Below, one piece after another: positions 60,395 to 64,000 of a stretch of 64,000 nucleotides of DNA (the first letter of the stretch is position 1; each line of letters starts with the position of its first letter). Both the position numbers and the translations under genes were made by a program. This stretch comes from Elstera sp043721315 (lineage in GTDB: Bacteria > Pseudomonadota > Alphaproteobacteria > Elsterales > Elsteraceae), in contig JAYSQZ010000004.1 in the NCBI GenBank assembly GCA_043721315.1, positions 39,429 through 103,428 of the forward strand. The letters are read 5' to 3'. The notes beneath the pieces were generated by a model that searched no databases, had not been told where the DNA came from, and worked only from the letters and a program-made list of their open reading frames with translations.

Positions 60395-60747
60395 GCGCCT
60401 TCTGCCTGCTGACGCTAACGGGGGCCTTGCTGTGGCGCAGCGAGGCCCCGCAACTTACCTTGCGCTGGACCCATTCCGTTGAAAAAACCACCTGGGAAGA
60501 AGTGTGGCAGCGGGACGATACGGGGCTAGTGCTGACGGAAGCCCGCATTGAGGGCAGCGGCGCAGGCATGGAGCCACCACCCGAGGCGCGGAGAGAAGGG
60601 CGCTTCTGGGTGTGGTCGCCGATGCTGCGGGTTTCGGAGCTAACGCTCGCGCACTCCGGGGCTGCGGGGGAGTGGGCGTTGTGTCCGGCGGGTGATTCCT
60701 GTGTTCAGCCGCGTGAGGCAAGCCGCTTTATCTCCTGTTCCGACTGA
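60337..60747 (+). CDS. DUF1850 protein
   Basis: A small protein of about 110-136 residues, ending at the TGA 60745-60747. LTLRWTHSVEKTTWEEVWQRDDTGLVLTEARIEGSGAGMEPPPEARREGRFWVWSP is the DUF1850 signature, and these genes very often follow TAXI-TRAP permease genes. The start is unclear: GTG 60337 overlaps the permease by 58 bases; no ATG is available. Its N-terminus (TLSAFCLLTLTGALLW) looks like a membrane anchor. Function unknown; tied to the transporter by position. Confidence 0.72.
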   Translation: MAPLAGEAAARAFSRADTLSAFCLLTLTGALLWRSEAPQLTLRWTHSVEKTTWEEVWQRDDTGLVLTEARIEGSGAGMEPPPEARREGRFWVWSPMLRVSELTLAHSGAAGEWALCPAGDSCVQPREASRFISCSD

Positions 60748-60835
60748 TTACGGCTTAACGCGATTTCATCTCCCCGTCAGCGGGCCGTTAGCCGACGCGC
60801 CTTATTCTGGCCCGAATCAGAGGGAGGGGGCGGAA

Positions 60836-61084
60836 ATGGTTGGCAAGTTTTTGATTTTCGGGTGTTTGGCGCTGGTTTTAAGCGGCTGCGTGTCCACCGG
60901 GTCGGGGCGCAGTTATTCGTCGAACTCTTATTCCCGGCCTGACGGCTATTCGCGCGGCTACAGCCACCGGGAAAGCTATGATCGGCGCGACTATTATGAC
61001 GACGACCGTCGTTCCGAGCGCGAAAAAAAATGCAACTGCCGGATTAAGCCGTTCAAAGCGCTGAAGCGCGCTTTCGGGCTTTAG
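60836..61084 (+). CDS. small lipoprotein
   Basis: An 82-residue protein with a lipobox: KFLIFGCLALVLSGCVSTGSG, the cysteine at position 18 being the lipid site. The rest is Ser/Tyr/Arg/Asp-rich (SYSSNSYSRPDGYSRGYSHRESYDRRDYYDDDRRSEREKKCNC) and low in complexity, then a basic tail IKPFKALKRAFGL. AGGGAGGGGG precedes the ATG. Function unknown. Confidence 0.75.
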   Translation: MVGKFLIFGCLALVLSGCVSTGSGRSYSSNSYSRPDGYSRGYSHRESYDRRDYYDDDRRSEREKKCNCRIKPFKALKRAFGL

Positions 61085-61184
61085 AATGGGTTCCGTTCGC
61101 CTCGGCTCACGTAAACCACTCTACGCTTTTGTTTTGTAACGCAAATACGTTGTCGCGGGTGATTCCACCCGCTCGGGATTTGCT

Positions 61185-62102
61185 CTAACCGCCCGGCAGA
61201 TGCGTCGCCACCGGGCCAAGCCAAGCGAGCAAGCGGCTCATCACGGCTTTGATGGCGGGGAATTCGGCGCTGCGTTCCAGGCGCATTTCGTTCATATACA
61301 GCGCGCGGTTGATCTCGATTTGCAGCGCATGACGGCCCTGGCGGGGGCGGCCATGATGGCGCGTGATGAAGCCGCCCGCGAACGGATCGTTGAGGGCAAC
61401 CCGAAAGCCTTCGCGGGTGAAGAACGCCGCCACGTCTGCCGTCAGCGCGCGCGCGCAACTGGTGCCGTGGCAGTCGCCGAGAATAATATCGGCCCGCATT
61501 CGGCCCGCATCTTTTTCAGCGGAACTGCCCACTGACGGCATCGAGTGGCAATCGAGCAGCAGCACGCGCCGAAAGCGGCTTAGGGTGTCGTTCGCCAACG
61601 TATCCAGCGCAGTATGGTAAGGCCGATACAGCCGCCGCACGCGGTCTTCCGCTTCGGCAAACGTCAGGGGCGCACGGTAGATTTCCGCCCCCGTCGCCAC
61701 CATGCGGGCAATCGTACCGTAACCTGCGGCGACGCGCGCGCTGGCGGCATTCACGAAATCGGGCAGCGGTTCGCCAAACATCTTCGGGTCAAGCTCGTAA
61801 GGCTCGCGGTTGACGTCGATATAAACGCGCGGGAAGAGGGCTTTTAGCAGCGGCGCGCCGACATCGGGGGCAGCAGCGACCAGATCATCGACAAAACTAT
61901 CTTCCGACCGGCGCAACGTCAGCGGGTCCAGCGCCGAATCGCGTACAAAATCATTCGGGTACTCCGTGCCGCTATGGGGGGAAGACACCACCAGCGCCAC
62001 CGTTTGCACGACCGGCCGCCGGATCGACAAAACCGTCTCCACCGCCGCGCTCAGGGCGGCGGCGAGTGCAGGAGGGCGGGAAAAGGGGGCAAACGCAATC
62101 AT
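61185..62102 (-). CDS. N-formylglutamate amidohydrolase family protein
   Basis: A 305-residue protein. LVVSSPHSGTEYPNDFVRDSALDPLTLRRSEDSFVDDLVAAAPDVGAPLLKALFPRVYIDVNREPYELDPKMF is the family's N-terminal part with the metal-binding His and Asp; VLLLDCHSMPSVG and ILGDCHGTSCA follow. It hydrolyses N-formyl-L-glutamate or a similar amide in histidine breakdown. No hut genes are visible next to it. Confidence 0.87.
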   Translation of the reverse strand: MIAFAPFSRPPALAAALSAAVETVLSIRRPVVQTVALVVSSPHSGTEYPNDFVRDSALDPLTLRRSEDSFVDDLVAAAPDVGAPLLKALFPRVYIDVNREPYELDPKMFGEPLPDFVNAASARVAAGYGTIARMVATGAEIYRAPLTFAEAEDRVRRLYRPYHTALDTLANDTLSRFRRVLLLDCHSMPSVGSSAEKDAGRMRADIILGDCHGTSCARALTADVAAFFTREGFRVALNDPFAGGFITRHHGRPRQGRHALQIEINRALYMNEMRLERSAEFPAIKAVMSRLLAWLGPVATHLPGG

Positions 62103-62285
62103 CTTAAAAAAATGGTCTAAATCGCGCGGCTTGTCATCTGCCGTCGCACATTGATTTCAGGGTTTAGGAGAATGTTTCTAGTCTGTGCCAATTAACGGGA
62201 CAGCAGAGCATTTTCCCCTTGCACGCCCTTTGAAAAAAGCTATCCTGCCCCTCCCGAACGGCCCGCGAGGCCGACCCAAATATGG

Positions 62286-62360
<75 letters not shown>

Positions 62361-62524
62361 TTTTCTGAAAAAGATCAGAGAGTTATAGGTGGACCGGAAA
62401 ACGGCAAGAAGCTGGATTTCGGGTTTAGCTACTGATTAGCTACTGGCTCGTCGAAATTGCTGACAACCCTCCGATCTGATGGCAGCCTGATGCCCAGCGT
62501 GATCGTTGGACGGGGGCAGGCAGC

Positions 62525-62908
62525 ATGAACCGCAAGACCATCATACTTGGGGATCTACCAGACCGCATTGACCCTGCCAAGCTCGACCCGGCTGAGAGGT
62601 TAATTATGGCGCTGACAACTGCGTCCACACTGATTGTTGGCTTTAGAGAAATCGAGTCTAGCTTTAGAATAAAAGCAGCAGAATATGCACAGAATTTATA
62701 TTTTGATGAGAGTTATCCAGAATTCTCTGAAATCAAAGAGAAAATACAAAGAAACAGTTTAATTGCAAGTGGAAATTTATTGTTCTCTCAAGAGCTTTGG
62801 TTGAACCTTGGCAGGTCTCCTCGCAAAAATCAGGCAAATCCATCCGACGCGATTGGGGTATCGGTTCGAAATCGAGATCGCTTTTTATTATTACTATGCG
62901 CAAGATAA
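62525..62908 (+). CDS. hypothetical protein, N-terminal part of an interrupted gene
   Basis: 127 residues, unrecognised: RKTIILGDLPDRIDPAKLDPAERLIMALTTASTLIVGFREIESSFRIKAAEYAQNLYFDESYPEFSEIKEKIQRNSLIASGNLLF. AT-rich codons. The frame ends at TAA 62906-62908, and continuing in the same frame leads straight into the ORF at 63017 without another stop. The last 25 residues (NPSDAIGVSVRNRDRFLLLLCAR) are less convincing; in the +1 frame they read LGYRFEIEIAFYYYYAQDNLMLFPERS. So a nonsense change or a local frameshift is likely. Confidence 0.5.
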   Translation: MNRKTIILGDLPDRIDPAKLDPAERLIMALTTASTLIVGFREIESSFRIKAAEYAQNLYFDESYPEFSEIKEKIQRNSLIASGNLLFSQELWLNLGRSPRKNQANPSDAIGVSVRNRDRFLLLLCAR

Positions 62909-63016
62909 TTTGATGCTATTTCCAGAACGCTCCGTAAAGGCAGGCGCGAAAATCGATTAACACGGATTTTTGCCGACCTACCAGATGAAGATCTTAAATT
63001 AATTAGGGCAAAACTT

Positions 63017-63676
63017 TTGGAAAAAATTATATCTTTGGGCGGGATAAATGAAATATCCCGATGCAAGAGCTGGAATTTTGTAGAATACAAATCCTTCAGA
63101 GAAATCTGGTTTATGTTGTTTTTTGTCGGCTGTGTTGGCGCATCTATCATGGGAAAGGATGGTTGCGAAGGGCTGTTGTCAGTATTGAATAAAAATAAGT
63201 ATAAATCGGTAAGATCCGGAGCTTTAAAAACAATATCATTACTTGCGAGGTTGGCAGAATACCGATCTGACACCCCAATCAATGCGATAAAAACAAAAGA
63301 TGACATAAAAAAGTATGATTTTTTGATGGGGCAGTTTATCAAAACAAGAGACGTAAAATCGGAAAAACCAATTATATATAAAAAAGGGGAAAGGTACATT
63401 AAAGGTGTTAGCTCGAGAGTTTTCATGTTATCACCAATACTCGGAGCAATTATATTATTAAAAGAAAAGGTGTGGCCTGGCTCCGCCCCATATTTCTGTA
63501 AATACGACGACATAAGGACAACCAACTTTGTTGGCCTAATATACAAAAATTTTGAAGAAATTTGCCACGACTCCAATCTCTTACAAGGCTCTGCACCGGC
63601 TAAGATTGGCCTGGAGGCAATTAAGTATGATGAAAATCGCCCATATTTTTTCGTTGGAATGCCCAAATTGGCATGA
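63017..63676 (+). CDS. hypothetical protein, C-terminal part of an interrupted gene
   Basis: 219 residues from the first in-frame TTG/ATG-type start, but the frame is open back to 62909. It reads LLEKIISLGGINEISRCKSWNFVEYKSFREIWFMLFFVGCVGASIMGKDGCEGLLSVLNKNKYKSVRSGALKTISLLARLAEYRSDTP and later VFMLSPILGAIILLKEKVWPGSAPYFCKYDDIRT. AT-rich and lysine-rich, no family recognised, but it is composed like a true protein. It probably forms one gene with 62525-62908. Confidence 0.5.
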   Translation: MEKIISLGGINEISRCKSWNFVEYKSFREIWFMLFFVGCVGASIMGKDGCEGLLSVLNKNKYKSVRSGALKTISLLARLAEYRSDTPINAIKTKDDIKKYDFLMGQFIKTRDVKSEKPIIYKKGERYIKGVSSRVFMLSPILGAIILLKEKVWPGSAPYFCKYDDIRTTNFVGLIYKNFEEICHDSNLLQGSAPAKIGLEAIKYDENRPYFFVGMPKLA

Positions 63677-63727
63677 TTGCCCTCATCTGTTGCATCACTC
63701 TGTACGGTCCGAACTTCACGATCAACA

Positions 63728-63747
63728 TGTGCATAGATATATGCACA
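63728..63747. repeat. inverted repeat between the island gene and the IS5-type transposase
   Basis: TGTGCATA (63728-63735) and TATGCACA (63740-63747) are a perfect 8-bp inverted repeat with a 4-base loop. It lies 38 bases from the transposase stop, so it might be near the IS end or be a leftover operator. Confidence 0.4.
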
Positions 63748-63784
63748 AACTAAATCGCTGAGTAGAAAACTGTAAATGACTAGG

Positions 63785-64000
63785 TCACGTTGACAAACTC
63801 TGCACCCATACTCTTGCGGCGATGATGTGAATGAAGCCGAGGTAACTGACGGCTGTTTTGTCGTATCTGGTCGCAAGGCGGCGCGCGCATTTGAGTTTGT
63901 TGAAGCAGCGCTCGATGCGGTTCCTCAAGGCATAGGTAATGCCATCGACGAGGATCGGTTGTTTCCGGTTGATCTTACCGGGAATAACGGGAGTTCCCCC
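63785..64000 (-). mobile_element. IS5-family transposase, C-terminal end (partial)
   Basis: The minus strand is open from the window edge to the TGA at 63785-63787 (71 residues visible). The text QPILVDGITYALRNRIERCFNKLKCARRLATRYDKTAVSYLGFIHIIAARVWVQ matches the C-terminus of IS5/IS427-type transposases (RIERxFxxLKxxRRxATRYDKTAxxYLGF, where the Glu is the last of the DDE triad). The element continues to the right; its end inverted repeat could not be placed. Confidence 0.85.

Noticed and set aside
62830..63876. 348-codon open frame on the minus strand opposite the island gene
   Set aside because: It is rich in Ser, Phe and Leu, typical of the shadow of an AT-rich lysine-rich gene. The plus-strand frames have more protein-like composition.

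Overview
The window is a 64 kb piece of an alphaproteobacterial chromosome, GC-rich and densely coded. The gene content points to Rhodospirillales: petABC in one operon, a 6S RNA between zapA and a 5-formyl-THF cyclo-ligase gene, a DUF4164 gene beside zapA and tkt, a Ctc-type L25 next to pth, and a PemK-like toxin of the kind common in that order. The genus cannot be fixed from the sequence alone.

Layout. 1-3.8 kb: end of a branched-chain/aromatic amino-acid type ABC transporter (LivM end, binding protein, LivF) with a PaaK-like adenylating enzyme. 3.9-5.4 kb: DUF2442 gene, then hemF and trmL on the minus strand. 5.9-8.6 kb: cytochrome bc1 operon petABC closed by a clear terminator. 8.6-15.8 kb: housekeeping genes (MTA phosphorylase, VOC protein, ychF, methyltransferase, pth, rplY, prs). 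16-16.9 kb: a toxin-antitoxin cassette bracketed by direct repeats, with the toxin frameshifted. 16.9-23.8 kb: signalling block (histidine kinase, LuxR-type regulator, soluble MCP), a GST, and a 756-residue ELWxxDGT-repeat protein; two copies of a MITE-like element sit in the convergent gaps. 23.9-30.1 kb: gap, tkt, DUF4164, zapA, 6S RNA, 5-FCL, ymdB-type phosphoesterase. 30.2-37.6 kb: a HigBA pair, EAL protein, ABC-F protein, an ECF sigma/membrane protein/Spy-like/RHH operon, and a BrnT-antitoxin-PIN cluster. 37.6-44.3 kb: serB-serA, miaA, ilvB-ilvH-ilvC. 44.3-46.1 kb: small accessory genes (zinc-finger-like ORF, second DUF2442, second HigBA, orphan FitA-like antitoxin). 46.1-47.2 kb: alternative oxidase with a truncated haemoglobin. 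47.2-55.5 kb: one long operon of indolepyruvate ferredoxin oxidoreductase plus a complete Liv-type ABC transporter. 55.8-62.1 kb: secreted alpha/beta hydrolase, TAXI-TRAP transporter with DUF1850 protein, lipoprotein, N-formylglutamate amidohydrolase. 62.3 kb to the end: tRNA-Val(GAC), then AT-rich accessory DNA with a gene interrupted by one in-frame stop, and the 3' end of an IS5-family transposase.

The metabolic themes fit together: two Liv-type importers, the first next to a PaaK-like ligase and the second co-transcribed with indolepyruvate oxidoreductase, suggest uptake and breakdown of aromatic or branched-chain amino acids, while serBA and ilvBHC supply biosynthesis. Respiration is branched between bc1 and a cyanide-insensitive alternative oxidase whose haemoglobin partner hints at a nitric oxide response. 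The most notable unexplained items are the ELWxxDGT coiled-coil protein, the MITE-like elements that supply or overlap stop codons, the composite BrnT/PIN cluster, the repeat-flanked broken toxin cassette, and the interrupted gene after the tRNA.
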